DNA of 47,299 bases, taken from NCBI GenBank assembly GCA_019348195.1, contig JAHWJX010000014.1, positions 1 through 47,299 on the forward strand. Direction: 5' to 3'. The notes under the pieces are model-generated. The model ran no database searches. It was not told the DNA's origin and saw only the letters and a program-made list of their open reading frames with translations. Source of the stretch: Pseudomonadota bacterium. GTDB lineage: Bacteria > Pseudomonadota > Alphaproteobacteria > Caulobacterales > Caulobacteraceae. Made by a program: the position numbers and the translations under genes. This document shows positions 6,424 through 16,186 of this stretch, in pieces (positions within the stretch are counted from its first letter, which is position 1; each line of letters opens with the position of its first letter).

Positions 6424-6793
6424 GGCGGGAGCCGGGTGGCGGAGCTTGCCTGTCAGGCGGTGGCCCCGGCGTCCGGGTGCTCCAGCCGCAGGCTGTCGAG
6501 ATCAGGAGGCTGAGGGCGATGGAGGCGGAGTATTCGCCGATGCGACGACGGTTGCCGCCGTGCGCCGGGCGTTGGAGAGTGCGGGGGCGTCTTCATCAAC
6601 CAAACGGACAGGGTCGGAGGTCAGGCGAGCTGGCGGGAGAGTTCGCCGTCCTCAGGGCTCCCCTGAAGTGGGTGGAGGGCCGGATGCTGGGCAGGTTGGT
6701 GAACACAGACGGTTAAGCTGGTCGTGACAACATGGGTCAATGTCCGCCCTGGCCGGCACTGACCTGAGGACCTTCGAGAGTTGTGGCCGCACG
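6424..6793. other. No recognisable gene
   Basis: About 370 bp between the flavin reductase and the receiver-domain gene. Frames are open for up to about 90 codons on the + strand, but none has a family signature, a ribosome site or convincing composition. It may hold a decayed gene or the promoter of the receiver-domain gene. Confidence 0.4.
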
Positions 6794-7339
6794 ATGCGCC
6801 CGCTCTTTGTCACCAATGACTCCGTCCTGAGCGCGTTCGCCAAGGTCCATCTGGCCAGCGACGCCCACGACGTGATCACCGCTACGAGCGGCGAAGAGGC
6901 GCGAGGCAAGCTTCTGGAGGGCCCGTTCAATGTCATCCTCATCGACCTAGCGTTCGCGCGATCGGCGGGCTTCACGCTGCTGGAGCGCCTTCGGTCAGAG
7001 CCGCTCACCGAATACACGCCGATCATCGTCGGGACCGAGCGGGAGGATGTGACGGAGGTTGAACGCGCGTTCGATCTAGGTGCGACGGCCTTCTTCACGA
7101 AGCCGGTGAACTGGCGGCTCCTGGCCTTCCAGATCCGCTTGGTCTGGCGAGCTCATGAGCTACAGGAGGCGCGCCGACAAGCCGAGATCGAAGCCGTGAC
7201 CCGCGGCGTCATGCGGGACAGCGCCAGCCTATTAACCGAGGCGATGCACGGCAGCGAAGTTCTGCGGACGAAGGCCCGGGAGTACGCGAACGCGCTCGCG
7301 AAGCTCTCCGAGCCGCGCCATGCTCACCGAGTAGGTTGA
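6794..7339 (+). CDS. Stand-alone response regulator receiver protein
   Basis: This 181-residue protein has a CheY-like receiver at about residues 1-120 and a C-terminal helical tail without a DNA-binding or enzyme domain. The phospho-acceptor Asp is in NVILIDLAF, the switch Thr in PIIVGTERED and the Lys in AFFTKPVNW. The N-terminal acidic pair is changed to Asn-Asp (FVTNDS), so metal binding may be weaker. The tail (RLVWRAHELQEARRQAEIEA and on) looks like a coiled coil. An earlier in-frame ATG at 6740 would add 18 residues; neither start has a good ribosome site. Codon use is less GC-biased than in neighbouring genes and the flanks are empty, so transfer is possible. No histidine kinase is nearby. 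Confidence 0.8.
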   Translation: MRPLFVTNDSVLSAFAKVHLASDAHDVITATSGEEARGKLLEGPFNVILIDLAFARSAGFTLLERLRSEPLTEYTPIIVGTEREDVTEVERAFDLGATAFFTKPVNWRLLAFQIRLVWRAHELQEARRQAEIEAVTRGVMRDSASLLTEAMHGSEVLRTKAREYANALAKLSEPRHAHRVG

Positions 7340-7545
7340 GGGTGCACAAGGAACCGAGGAACGACTTGTCCTAAGCGGGGCGCGCGTCTCGACAGAGCCG
7401 CAGACGGCCGGTCGCGCGTCCCTCACTGGCGACTGGCCATCGCCGTCCAGGCTTGCCAGCTGCTCGGTACTTGCGACCTTGACGTCAGAGATCCCGCCTG
7501 AACCGATCATTCGCCGCCTCAGGCGCTTCCCCTGCTGCTCCCGGC

Positions 7546-9537
7546 TTAAGTCACGAACTCGAAGGCGCTGGAGCCCAACGGAGTCGTTACGTCCTTCACA
7601 ATCCCAATCAGCTCGTCGCGGGTGTCCAGGCGTCCGTTGCCGTTGCTGTCGTGATAGATGCCCATCCCAGAGTCGGAGCCGATCGTGACCGTCTTCTGGA
7701 AATAGGCGGAAGCGGTTCCGAAGAGCTGGATCTTGTCGTCCGAGCCCCAATCGGTGATCACTGCATAGTCGGACGTGCCGGCCGACTTGCCGCTCCCGTC
7801 GTCGTAGAAGCGACCGCGCGAGTCGCCGAAGACGAAGACGTCCGCGCCGCCGTTTCCGCCGAGCCGATCCACCGTTCCGCGCCCGAGATGGGTCCCATCG
7901 GCCGGGATGCCCCAGATCTTGTCGGCGGCCGTGGTTCCGGTCACCACATCGTTGCCCGTCGTGCCGTAAATCAGGTTGGGTCCGGGCGGCGGAGGCGGCG
8001 GGGCCGACAGATCCATCAGGTTGCCGACGTCGAGCCGCCCGTTGGTCACCGTCTTGCCCGTCAAGGATGCGGTCGCCGCGGCCGAGCCCAGCAGCTCGGC
8101 CTTGATCGCGGCCGCGGACGCGCCGGCGCCCGCCATGGCGGAGAAGAGCGCGAGGGCGCCCGCAACGTGCGGGGTCGCCATGGAGGTGCCGCTGAAGGTG
8201 CCGTAGGTGCCGCCCGGCAGCGTCGAATAGATGGACGAACCCGGGGCGCCCAAGTCGACCGTGGTGGCGCCGTAGTTCGAGAAGGAGGACAGCGAGCCCG
8301 AGCTGGTGATGGAGGCCACGGCGATAACCGCGTCGTAGCCGGCGATGGCGGTGGTGTCGTAGTTGGACGGGTAGTTGGCGGTGCTGTCGTTGTCGTCGCC
8401 CACGCCGTCCCGGCCGCCATTGCCCGCTGCGGCCACGAACAGGATCTCGCTCAGCGCGCCGCGGCCGATTGAGTCGAGCAGCGCCTGTGAGAACCCGCCC
8501 CCGCCCCAGCTGTTGTTGGTGGCCGCAAAGTCCACCCCGCCCGCGACCTTGGACATGTTGGTGAAGTAATCCACCGCCAGGATGGCGCCCGAGGTGGAGC
8601 CCGAACCCGTGTCGGACAGGAACTTCAAACCGACGATCTGCGTCGTCCAGGCCACCCCGGCCACGCCCGCCCCGTTGCCGCCCATCCCGGCGATGGTTCC
8701 GGAGACGTGGGTGCCGTGGTTGTTGTCGTCGTACGGGTCGTTGTCGCCGTTGACGAAGTCCCAGCCGATCAGATCGTCGACATAGGCTCGCCCGTTGGCG
8801 TCGATGTTGCCGTCCTCGTTGATCCCGTTCTCCCAGCGGACATCGTTCAGAAGGTCGCCCGCGTCGATGCGGCCGTTCCCGTTGATGTCGCTGACGTATG
8901 CGGAATTGGCGGAGTGGTTCAGGTCGCGGAAGCTGATGAGGTTGTCGCCGTCCGTATCGGTCAGCAGGCCCCGGAGCTCGACGGGGATCTCGCCTTGGTT
9001 CAGCCAGATGTTCAGGTAAAGGTCGGCATGGGTGTAATCGACGCCGGAGTCGATCACGCCGATGGCGACCTTGGTGGAGCCGATGTGGCCGGCGGCCCAG
9101 GCCTCGCCCGACTGGCTGCCGAACTGGTTGGCCGGCGAGGTCCCGTCCCCGTACATGCCCCAGAGCTGGCCGCTGGTGTAGGCGGGGTCGTTGCTCGTGG
9201 CCTGGACGGTTTGAATGTAGTTGGGCTCGGCGAACCTGACGCCGGGCAGTCTGGACAGGATCTCGGCCGCCTGCTCCACGCTCAGGCCGGGCGCGAAGCT
9301 CACGCGAGTCAGCATGCCCTCGGCGGCGCTCGGGCCGCCGCGCAGCACCTCTGCCACGCCCCCTCCGATCGCGGAAAGCGCCGCGCTACGCGCCGCCGCA
9401 TCGGCGCCCGGGCTGAATTGGACAAGGATCTCCCCCGCCACATAAGCCGGCCCGCCCGATGCGATCGCGGCCCCGGCTCCCCCCGACTCAGCGGTCACGG
9501 CCCGCCCGCCAGCCGTAAGCATTTGATGGCCGATCAT
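7546..9537 (-). CDS. Secreted subtilisin-like protease with EF-hand-type loops
   Basis: This 663-residue S8 family serine protease has its catalytic triad readable as D163 (VIDSGVD), H274 (NNHGTHVSG) and S452 (SGTSMATPHVAG). Residues 33-110 resemble an I9-type propeptide (GEILVQFSPG to RFAEPNYIQ). Between D163 and H274 there is a long insert with two EF-hand/dockerin-like calcium loops (194-205 and 217-228). A third loop lies near the end (630-641). After a Pro-run linker (about 513-519) the C-terminus is RTX-like (GTTGNDVVTG, GNGGADVFVFGDS, DYAVITDWGSDDKIQL). There is no Sec signal peptide. Together this suggests a type I secretion substrate, though no type I transporter is in the window. 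ATG 9537 follows AGGGGG. Confidence 0.92.
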   Translation of the reverse strand: MIGHQMLTAGGRAVTAESGGAGAAIASGGPAYVAGEILVQFSPGADAAARSAALSAIGGGVAEVLRGGPSAAEGMLTRVSFAPGLSVEQAAEILSRLPGVRFAEPNYIQTVQATSNDPAYTSGQLWGMYGDGTSPANQFGSQSGEAWAAGHIGSTKVAIGVIDSGVDYTHADLYLNIWLNQGEIPVELRGLLTDTDGDNLISFRDLNHSANSAYVSDINGNGRIDAGDLLNDVRWENGINEDGNIDANGRAYVDDLIGWDFVNGDNDPYDDNNHGTHVSGTIAGMGGNGAGVAGVAWTTQIVGLKFLSDTGSGSTSGAILAVDYFTNMSKVAGGVDFAATNNSWGGGGFSQALLDSIGRGALSEILFVAAAGNGGRDGVGDDNDSTANYPSNYDTTAIAGYDAVIAVASITSSGSLSSFSNYGATTVDLGAPGSSIYSTLPGGTYGTFSGTSMATPHVAGALALFSAMAGAGASAAAIKAELLGSAAATASLTGKTVTNGRLDVGNLMDLSAPPPPPPGPNLIYGTTGNDVVTGTTAADKIWGIPADGTHLGRGTVDRLGGNGGADVFVFGDSRGRFYDDGSGKSAGTSDYAVITDWGSDDKIQLFGTASAYFQKTVTIGSDSGMGIYHDSNGNGRLDTRDELIGIVKDVTTPLGSSAFEFVT

Positions 9538-9842
9538 GGGAGCCCCCTGTGTCTTTATTCCCCGGAAGGTTGAACCCGCAAATCGGGCGGGGAACAAGCG
9601 ACAATCGACAAGACCTGCCAACAAGTGGCCATCGGTCGCACGCTCTCGTGGGAACCGATAGGCCATGGCGGCCTGAGCACTTGCCCTCGATGGCTGCAGC
9701 GTTCGGTCAGCCTGGCGGCCTTCCGGCTGGCGAATCACGGCTGAGTTGTCGTTCGGCGGCAGCGATTTGGACGCGAGCCGCTCCAGGCCTCTTACCGCGC
9801 CGCGTCAGTGAACGGCGATGTGCTTGATCTGAGCTGGACCGG
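9538..9842. other. Intergenic region upstream of the protease
   Basis: About 305 bp between the protease start and tRNA-Val, both on the - strand. It must hold the protease promoter. I found no EcfG motif in the right orientation, no terminator with a T-run and no credible small gene. Confidence 0.4.
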
Positions 9843-9917
9843 TGGTGGATGCGACAGGGATTGAACCTGTGACCCCCTCGGTGTGAACGAGGTGCTCTCC
9901 CGCTGAGCTACGCATCC
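9843..9917 (-). tRNA. tRNA-Val (anticodon CAC)
   Basis: A complete cloverleaf on the - strand. The acceptor GGATGCG pairs with CGCATCC, followed by A and an encoded CCA. The D-arm has AGCTCAGC, the anticodon stem is CCTCG/CGAGG with loop TTCACAC, and the T-arm is ACAGG-TTCAATC-CCTGT. It reads GUG codons, which suits this GC-rich genome. Confidence 0.96.
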
Positions 9918-10064
9918 GGCCGCCGTGCGGACCGGCGGTATAGCGAGGCCCCCGCCCAGCCGCAAGCGACTCCGCCCCGAGCAGCCGGGGGTTTCGGGGC
10001 GGGGGGGCGATGGGCTAAGTCGCGCGGGCCCGCAGCTTGGGCGCGCCCCGCCAGAGCGAGCTTC

Positions 10065-11414
10065 ATGACCCGACGCGCCGCCGTGATCCTCGCCGCCGGA
10101 CAAGGCACGCGCATGAAATCGCCCCTGCCCAAGGTGCTGCACGCGGTGGGGGGGCGCACCATGCTGGACCACGCCATCGACCTGGCCGAGAACCTGGGCT
10201 GCGAGAAGATCGTGGTGGTGGCCGGTCCCCACAGCCCGGCGGTGATCGAACACGCGACGCAGCGACTGGGCGAGACCTCCGTCGCCATCCAGGATCCGCC
10301 CTTGGGCACGGGCCATGCCGTGCGCGCGGCCGAGCCGGCGCTGGCCGGCTTCGACGGCGACGTGGTGGTCACTTACGCCGATACGCCCCTATTCACGGCC
10401 GAGGCGGTTCTGCCCCTGTTCGAACTGCGTGGGGCCGGAGCGGAGGTCGCCGTGCTGGGCTTCGAGGCGGCCGATCCCGCCGCCTACGGGCGCCTCATCC
10501 TGGGCGGGGACGGCGCCCTGCTGCGGATCGTGGAAGCCAAGGACGCCAACGAGATCGAGCGCACCGTCCACCATTGCAATTCGGGCGTGATCGCCGCTTC
10601 CGCGCCCCTCTTGTTCGAGCTCCTGGCCGAGGTTCGCAACAACAACGCCAAGGGCGAGTATTACCTCACGGACGTGGTGGCCCTGGCGCGCGCGCGGGGT
10701 CTCACCGCCCGCACCGCGTCCGCTCCGGAATCGGTGGTCATGGGCGTGAACAGCCAGGCCGAGTTGGTGGTCGCAGAGCGCCTGTTCCAGGAGGTTCGCC
10801 GCAGCCGCGCCCTGGAGGCCGGCGTGCACATGGTTGCGCCCGAGACGGTCTTCTTCGCCCACGACACGGAGCTGGCGGGCGGCGTCTCCGTCGAGCCGCA
10901 CGTGGTGTTCGGTCCCAGGGTCCGGGTCGAGGCCGGGGCGACCATCCGCGCCTTTAGTCATCTGGAGGGCGCGGTGGTGCGATCAGGCGCCGTTGTGGGT
11001 CCCTACGCCCGGTTGCGCCCGGGGGCCGATATCGGCGAGGCGGCCCACGTCGGCAACTTCGTCGAGGTCAAGAACGTGAGCCTGGGGCAGGGCGCCAAGG
11101 CCAACCACCTGGCCTATCTGGGCGACGGCGAGGTGGGGCCCCGGGCCAACATCGGCGCGGGCGTGATCTTTTGCAATTACGACGGCGTCTTCAAACATCG
11201 CACCGTGGTGGGGGAGGGCGCGTTCGTGGGGTCGGACTGCGCCCTGGTAGCCCCCGTCACCATCGGGGCCGGCGCCATGACGGGCTCAGGCTCGGTGATC
11301 ACGCGGGACGTGCCCCCTGACGCCCTGGCGCTGGAACGCTCGCCGCAGGTTGAGAAGCCCGGCTGGGCCGCCGCCTTTCGCCATCGCAAGCGCGCCGAAA
11401 AGGCCGCCAGGTGA
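10065..11414 (+). CDS. glmU: Bifunctional UDP-GlcNAc synthesis enzyme GlmU
   Basis: This 449-residue enzyme has an N-terminal uridylyltransferase that joins UTP to GlcNAc-1-phosphate and a C-terminal acetyltransferase that makes GlcNAc-1-phosphate from glucosamine-1-phosphate. It supplies UDP-GlcNAc for peptidoglycan and lipid A. The nucleotide loop [18 protein letters not shown] is at residues 9-26, with GTGHAV and the YADTPL metal-site Asp later. From about 260 on come left-handed beta-helix hexapeptide repeats with the conserved [17 protein letters not shown] and FCNYDG. Its stop overlaps the rpiA start by 4 nt (GTGA), so the two are translationally coupled. UDP-GlcNAc is also the substrate expected for the gnnA/gnnB-like pair at 35.5 kb. 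Confidence 0.97.
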   Translation: MTRRAAVILAAGQGTRMKSPLPKVLHAVGGRTMLDHAIDLAENLGCEKIVVVAGPHSPAVIEHATQRLGETSVAIQDPPLGTGHAVRAAEPALAGFDGDVVVTYADTPLFTAEAVLPLFELRGAGAEVAVLGFEAADPAAYGRLILGGDGALLRIVEAKDANEIERTVHHCNSGVIAASAPLLFELLAEVRNNNAKGEYYLTDVVALARARGLTARTASAPESVVMGVNSQAELVVAERLFQEVRRSRALEAGVHMVAPETVFFAHDTELAGGVSVEPHVVFGPRVRVEAGATIRAFSHLEGAVVRSGAVVGPYARLRPGADIGEAAHVGNFVEVKNVSLGQGAKANHLAYLGDGEVGPRANIGAGVIFCNYDGVFKHRTVVGEGAFVGSDCALVAPVTIGAGAMTGSGSVITRDVPPDALALERSPQVEKPGWAAAFRHRKRAEKAAR

Positions 11415-12106
11415 TCGCCGAGGATCAGAAGCGCGCCGCTGGCGAGGCGGCCGCCGCCCTTGTCGAGGACCGGATGGTGGTGGGCCTGGGGACCGGCTCC
11501 ACGGCCGCCTTTTTCATTCGTGCGCTTGCACGGCGCGCGGCGGTGGAGGGTCTGCGCATCCGCGGCGTGCCGACGTCCAAGGCCACGGCCGAACTGGCGG
11601 GGGCGGGCGCCCTCCCGCTGATCGATCTGGACGAGGCGGGCGAGATCGATCTGGTGGTGGACGGAGCCGACGAAATCGGCCCCGGGCTGGATCTCATCAA
11701 GGGCGGCGGCGGAGCCCTGCTCCGGGAGAAGCTGGTGTGGGAGGCCGCCCGCCGCCGAGTGGTCATCGCCGACGCCGCCAAGCGGGTGGCCCAGCTGGGC
11801 CGCTTCCCCCTTCCCGTCGAGGTGGTCGACTTCGGCCACGCCGTCACCGCCCGCCGCATCGCCCATGCCGTGGCCGCGCTGGGCTGTGAGGCCGCGCCCC
11901 GCTTGCGGCAGAGCGGCGCCAAGCCCCTGACGTCCGACGGCGGCAACCCCATCTACGACCTCCCGTGCGGCGCGGTGGTCGACGCCCACCGTCTCGCCCG
12001 CACCCTGAAAGGGATCACGGGCGTGATTGAGCACGGCCTCTTCCTGGGCCTCGCCGATGAGGCCCTGATCGGCACGAACGACGGGGTCCTGCGGCTCGCG
12101 TCCTGA
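11411..12106 (+). CDS. rpiA: Ribose-5-phosphate isomerase A
   Basis: This 231-residue enzyme interconverts ribose-5-phosphate and ribulose-5-phosphate in the pentose phosphate pathway. Family motifs are [13 protein letters not shown] (phosphate loop), [21 protein letters not shown] with catalytic Asp and Lys, and [11 protein letters not shown]. It starts with GTG 11411 inside the glmU stop (GTGA overlap) and is followed after 17 nt by gor. The run glmU-rpiA-gor-ligase looks like one operon; an RpiA-Gor pairing links the NADPH-producing pathway with an NADPH-consuming reductase. Confidence 0.97.
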   Translation: MIAEDQKRAAGEAAAALVEDRMVVGLGTGSTAAFFIRALARRAAVEGLRIRGVPTSKATAELAGAGALPLIDLDEAGEIDLVVDGADEIGPGLDLIKGGGGALLREKLVWEAARRRVVIADAAKRVAQLGRFPLPVEVVDFGHAVTARRIAHAVAALGCEAAPRLRQSGAKPLTSDGGNPIYDLPCGAVVDAHRLARTLKGITGVIEHGLFLGLADEALIGTNDGVLRLAS

Positions 12107-12123
12107 CATGAACGGAGCCCCGC

Positions 12124-13509
12124 TTGGCTGAATACGACTACGACCTGTTTGTTATCGGCGCCGGCTCGGGCGGGGTTCGCGCGGCGCGGCTGGCCGCCCT
12201 TTCGGGCGCGCGCGTGGCCATCGCGGAAGAAAGTCGTGTGGGCGGCACATGCGTGATCCGCGGCTGCGTGCCCAAGAAATTCATGGTCTACGCCAGCGAG
12301 TTCTCGCGGACTTTCAAGACCGCCGAAGGCTATGGCTGGTCGCCGGCCCAGAGCACCTTCGACTGGCCCGGCTTCAACGAGACCCGCGACATCGAGGTCG
12401 CGCGCCTGTCCGGCCTTTACGTCAACAATCTCAACAAGGCCGGAGCCGACCTCATTCACGAGCGCGCCCGCATCGCCGGGCCGCACACGGTGGAGCTGGA
12501 GAAGAGCGGCCGTCGAGTCACGGCCCGAAAGATCCTGGTGGCGGTGGGCAGCCGCCCCTGGATGCCCGACGGCATTCCCGGGATCGAACACGCCATCACC
12601 TCCGACGAGGCTTTCCATATCGAGGAAATGCCTGAACGCGTGCTGATCGCGGGCGGCGGCTACATCGCCGTGGAGTTCGCCTGCATCTTCGCCGGGCTGG
12701 GCGTGAAGACGACCCTGGTCTATCGCGGCGCCAACATCCTGCGCGGGTTCGACGAGGATGTGCGCGCCCACATCAGCGACGAGGTGGAGAAGCGGGGCGT
12801 CCGCATCGTGCTCGGGACGCAGCACGACCGGCTGGAAAAGACCAACCACGGCGTCATCAGCCACCTGAACAACGGCATGCACCTGGAGGCGGACGTGGTC
12901 ATGTTCGCGGTCGGCCGGCGCCCCTACACGGAGGGCCTGGGCCTGGAGACGGTGGGGGTGGAGTTGAACGAGGCGGGCGCCATCGTGGTGGACGACTTCT
13001 CCAAGACCGCCGCCGACCACGTCTGGGCCGTGGGCGACGTTACCGACCGGATCAACCTGACCCCCGTGGCGATTCGCGAGGGGGCCGCCTTCGCCGAAAC
13101 CGAGTTCAGGAACAATCCCACGCGCTTCGACCACGAACTGGTGCCCACGGCCGTCTTCTCCCAGCCGCCGATCGGCTCTGTGGGCCTGACCGAGCAAGAA
13201 GCCCGAAAGATCACCGGCGGGCAGGTGGACGTGTACATGTCCCGCTTCCGGCCCATGAAATACGCCTTCACCGGCCAGGACGAGCGGTGCCTCATGAAAC
13301 TGATCGTGCACCCGGTCACCGATCGGATCCTGGGCGCCCACATTGTGGCCCCCGAAGCGCCGGAGATGATCCAGTTCGCCGCCATCGCAGTAAAGGCGGG
13401 CGTCACCAAGGCCCAGTGGGACAGCACCTGCGCGCTCCACCCCACCCTGGCGGAGGAGATGGTCACCATGCGCGATAAGGTCGTACCACCCACCCTGACA
13501 ATGGCATGA
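12124..13509 (+). CDS. gor: Glutathione-disulfide reductase
   Basis: This 461-residue flavoenzyme reduces glutathione disulfide with NADPH. Seen are the FAD fold FVIGAGSGGVRAARLAA, the redox disulfide GGTCVIRGCVPKK, the NADPH-fold IAGGGYIAVEFA with a following Arg-containing loop, the FAD-contact AVGDVTDRINLTPVAI, and the C-terminal active-site ALHPTLAEE with its His-Glu pair. The start is TTG 12124 after CGGAG at good spacing; the nearby ATG at 12108 is out of frame and ends after seven codons. Its TGA overlaps the next gene's ATG (ATGA). Trypanothione or other dithiol substrates cannot be excluded, but the family fit is best for Gor. Confidence 0.95.
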   Translation: MAEYDYDLFVIGAGSGGVRAARLAALSGARVAIAEESRVGGTCVIRGCVPKKFMVYASEFSRTFKTAEGYGWSPAQSTFDWPGFNETRDIEVARLSGLYVNNLNKAGADLIHERARIAGPHTVELEKSGRRVTARKILVAVGSRPWMPDGIPGIEHAITSDEAFHIEEMPERVLIAGGGYIAVEFACIFAGLGVKTTLVYRGANILRGFDEDVRAHISDEVEKRGVRIVLGTQHDRLEKTNHGVISHLNNGMHLEADVVMFAVGRRPYTEGLGLETVGVELNEAGAIVVDDFSKTAADHVWAVGDVTDRINLTPVAIREGAAFAETEFRNNPTRFDHELVPTAVFSQPPIGSVGLTEQEARKITGGQVDVYMSRFRPMKYAFTGQDERCLMKLIVHPVTDRILGAHIVAPEAPEMIQFAAIAVKAGVTKAQWDSTCALHPTLAEEMVTMRDKVVPPTLTMA

Positions 13510-14765
13510 CCGCCGCAGGGATCCCGGTGCGCACGCGGTGGGCGGCGGTCGTGCTGACCGCCGTCGCCGTCCTGATCCCGCTCATGGCCTACCTCGGCCC
13601 CCTTGGCTTCGGCCCTTTGCTGGCGGTCGCGGGGCTGTGCCTGTTTCCGCTATGGGCCAAACGCCCCCTGGGTCGGCGCGAGATGCTGACCTTTGGGGCG
13701 CTGGTCCTCTGGGGCTTGGGAACTTACGCCTGGAGCCCCGTCGCACCCTCGTCGCGAACGGGACTGGACTATGGCGACATAGAGGATCTGGTCGGGCTCA
13801 AGCTGGTCTTTCAACTTCCGCTTTACGCCGCCGTTGTGTTCGCAGCGTCGTCGCTATCCGGCTCGGCCGCGGAGCGGTTCGTGACGGTGCTGGCGACCTG
13901 GCTGGGCGTGATCGCCGCCGTTCTGACGATCGACGCGGCTGTGGGCGTGCCCTTGTACCAGTGGCTGACGGCGACCTTCGACGAGCCGCTGCGGCCCGAC
14001 ATCGCAGCTCGGGAGGTGGGGCAGGGCACCGTGGTGGCCGCCGTGCTGTTGTGGCCCTGCGCCCTGGTGCTGAACCGAACCCGCCTCCGCGTCCTGACGA
14101 TCGCACTTTTCGCCTGCGCCGTGCTGGGCGGCATTGTTCTTCAACAGCAGTCGGCCGTGATCGCCGTGGCGCTCGGCGGTCTCGGCTATTGGCTGGTGCT
14201 CCGGTTCGGGGCCACAGCCGTCCGCGGCCTGGGCGCGCTGTCCGCCGTCGTGCTGCTGGCCGCACCGTGGCTGGTGCAGGCCGCCGCCGGGGCGGGTCTC
14301 TTTGCAGCCATTGCAAGGGTGCTCCCGGCCTCGTGGGAGGCTCGGGTGAGCATCTGGACCTTCGCGGCCGCCCGGGTCGCCGAGCGTCCGATCTTCGGCT
14401 GGGGCCTGGACGCAAGTCGCAGCTTCTCGCCGGAGATCCCGCTGCATCCGCACGCCATGTCCATACAGCTTTGGCTGGAGCTGGGCGCGGTGGGCGCGGG
14501 GCTCGGCGCTCTTGTCTGGTGGGTGACTCTCGCCGGTGTGGCGCGCTTGGCCAAGCACGACCGGCCTGCCGCCGGAGCCGCGGTCGGAGCCGCAGCCGCC
14601 TATTTCGTCATCGGCAACCTCAGCTTCGGGGTCTGGCAGGAGTGGTGGCTGGCCCTAGGCGCCGTGGCGGCCGCCCTATGCGCATCCCTGGCCGTCGCCC
14701 GCGCGCACGCCCGCATGGCCGAGGCGCCTGCGCCGTTGCACCCGAACCAACTCCAACCCTTATAA
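13506..14765 (+). CDS. O-antigen ligase-like polytopic membrane protein
   Basis: This 419-residue inner-membrane protein has about ten to twelve hydrophobic helices. It carries the hallmark periplasmic region of the Wzy/WaaL ligase family: [22 protein letters not shown] then [20 protein letters not shown], with the conserved His pair. Such proteins polymerise or transfer surface glycans from a lipid carrier. No polysaccharide gene cluster surrounds it, and it is coupled to gor by a 4-nt overlap, which says little about its job. A C-terminal hydrophilic tail of about 20 residues follows the last helix. Polymerase and ligase roles cannot be told apart here. Confidence 0.8.
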   Translation: MTAAGIPVRTRWAAVVLTAVAVLIPLMAYLGPLGFGPLLAVAGLCLFPLWAKRPLGRREMLTFGALVLWGLGTYAWSPVAPSSRTGLDYGDIEDLVGLKLVFQLPLYAAVVFAASSLSGSAAERFVTVLATWLGVIAAVLTIDAAVGVPLYQWLTATFDEPLRPDIAAREVGQGTVVAAVLLWPCALVLNRTRLRVLTIALFACAVLGGIVLQQQSAVIAVALGGLGYWLVLRFGATAVRGLGALSAVVLLAAPWLVQAAAGAGLFAAIARVLPASWEARVSIWTFAAARVAERPIFGWGLDASRSFSPEIPLHPHAMSIQLWLELGAVGAGLGALVWWVTLAGVARLAKHDRPAAGAAVGAAAAYFVIGNLSFGVWQEWWLALGAVAAALCASLAVARAHARMAEAPAPLHPNQLQPL

Positions 14766-14772
14766 GAGCGCA

Positions 14773-16146
14773 ATGAGTTCCTGGTCCCCCAACTCCTGGC
14801 GCGCCAAGCCCGCTTCCCATCTGCCGTCCTACCCCGACCCCGCCGCGCTGGAGGCTGCGGAAGCGCGGCTGCGCGCCCTGCCGCCCCTGGTGACCGCCGG
14901 GGAGGCCGATGCGCTCAAGCGCAGCCTGGGCGCGGTCGCGGAGGGCCGAGCCTTCCTGCTCCAGGGTGGCGACTGCGCCGAGTCCTTCCAGGAGTTCAGC
15001 GCCGATCTGATCCGCGACACCTTCCGCCTTATCCTCCAGATGGCCTTCGTGCTCACCTTTGCGGGCGGCAAGCCCGTGGTGAAGGTGGGCCGCATCGCCG
15101 GCCAATTCGCCAAGCCCCGCTCCACGCCCACTGAGACCCGCAACGGCGAGACCTTGCCCAGCTACCTGGGTGACATCGTCAACGACACCGCTTTCGACGC
15201 AGCCTCCCGGGCGCCCGATCCCGAGCGCCTGATCCGCGCCTACGCCCAGGCCTCGGCCAGCCTGAACCTTCTCCGTGCTCTGGCCGGCGGAGGTTATGCG
15301 GACCTGAACAACATCCACGGCTGGACGCTCGACTTCGTGGCCGGCAGCCCCGCAGCGGCCCGCTACCGCGAACTGGCAGACAAGATCACCGAGAGCCTGG
15401 CCTTCATGGCCGCGCTCAACATCACGCCCGAGAACCACCCGGAGCTTCGACGCGTGGATGTCTTCACCAGTCACGAGGCCCTTCTGCTGCCCTATGAGGA
15501 GGCGCTGACCCGCGTCGATCCGGTGACGGGCCAGCAGTACGCGGCCAGCGCCCACATGGTCTGGATCGGCGAACGCACGCGCCAGATCGGGGGCGCTCAT
15601 GTTGAATACGCCCGGGGCATCGCCAACCCGATAGGTGTGAAGTGCGGCCCCACGCTCGCCCCCGACGAGCTCCTGCGCCTGATCGACGCGCTCAACCCCG
15701 CGAACGAGCCCGGCCGCCTGACGCTCATCGGCCGGTTCGGCGCGGACAAGGCGGCCAGCCGGCTGCCCGAGCTCATGGCCGCCACCAAGCGCGAGGGCAG
15801 GGCGGTGGTTTGGTCTTCCGACCCCATGCACGGCAACACCTTCACCGCCGGAAACGGTTTCAAGACCCGTCCCTTCGACCGGATCGCGTCCGAGTTGGAG
15901 ACCTTCATCGAGGTGGCCCGCGCCGAGGGCGTTCACCCGGGCGGCGTCCACCTGGAGATGACGGGACAGAATGTGACGGAGTGCCTGGGCGGCGCGCGCG
16001 CCCTGTCCGAGGCCGAGCTCTCCGACCGCTACCAGACCAGCTGCGACCCTCGCCTGAACGCCGATCAGGCGCTGGAGCTCGCCTTCCGCATCGCCGAAGC
16101 GCTGAAGGGGGTGCAGGCCGGCGAGCGCGCGCGCCGGGTCGGATGA
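14773..16146 (+). CDS. Class II (plant-type) DAHP synthase
   Basis: This 457-residue enzyme condenses phosphoenolpyruvate and erythrose-4-phosphate to DAHP, the first step of the shikimate pathway. Class II signatures are all present: WSPNSWR start, [10 protein letters not shown] with the metal-ligand Cys, [51 protein letters not shown] with the metal His, [17 protein letters not shown] with the metal Glu, and SCDPRLN. It lies 40 nt upstream of a chorismate mutase domain gene. In Mycobacterium a class II DAHP synthase and a chorismate mutase form a regulated complex, so partnership is worth testing. Confidence 0.96.
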   Translation: MSSWSPNSWRAKPASHLPSYPDPAALEAAEARLRALPPLVTAGEADALKRSLGAVAEGRAFLLQGGDCAESFQEFSADLIRDTFRLILQMAFVLTFAGGKPVVKVGRIAGQFAKPRSTPTETRNGETLPSYLGDIVNDTAFDAASRAPDPERLIRAYAQASASLNLLRALAGGGYADLNNIHGWTLDFVAGSPAAARYRELADKITESLAFMAALNITPENHPELRRVDVFTSHEALLLPYEEALTRVDPVTGQQYAASAHMVWIGERTRQIGGAHVEYARGIANPIGVKCGPTLAPDELLRLIDALNPANEPGRLTLIGRFGADKAASRLPELMAATKREGRAVVWSSDPMHGNTFTAGNGFKTRPFDRIASELETFIEVARAEGVHPGGVHLEMTGQNVTECLGGARALSEAELSDRYQTSCDPRLNADQALELAFRIAEALKGVQAGERARRVG

Positions 16147-16186
16147 ACGTCGGGCGAGGTGGGTTCGCAGTTCCTCCGGGCTGCTC

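Noticed and set aside
9735-9765. - strand segment encoding PNDNSA, slightly like an alphaproteobacterial tmRNA tag.
   Set aside because: It lacks the rest of the tag, a stop after Ala-Ala and any tRNA-like domain.
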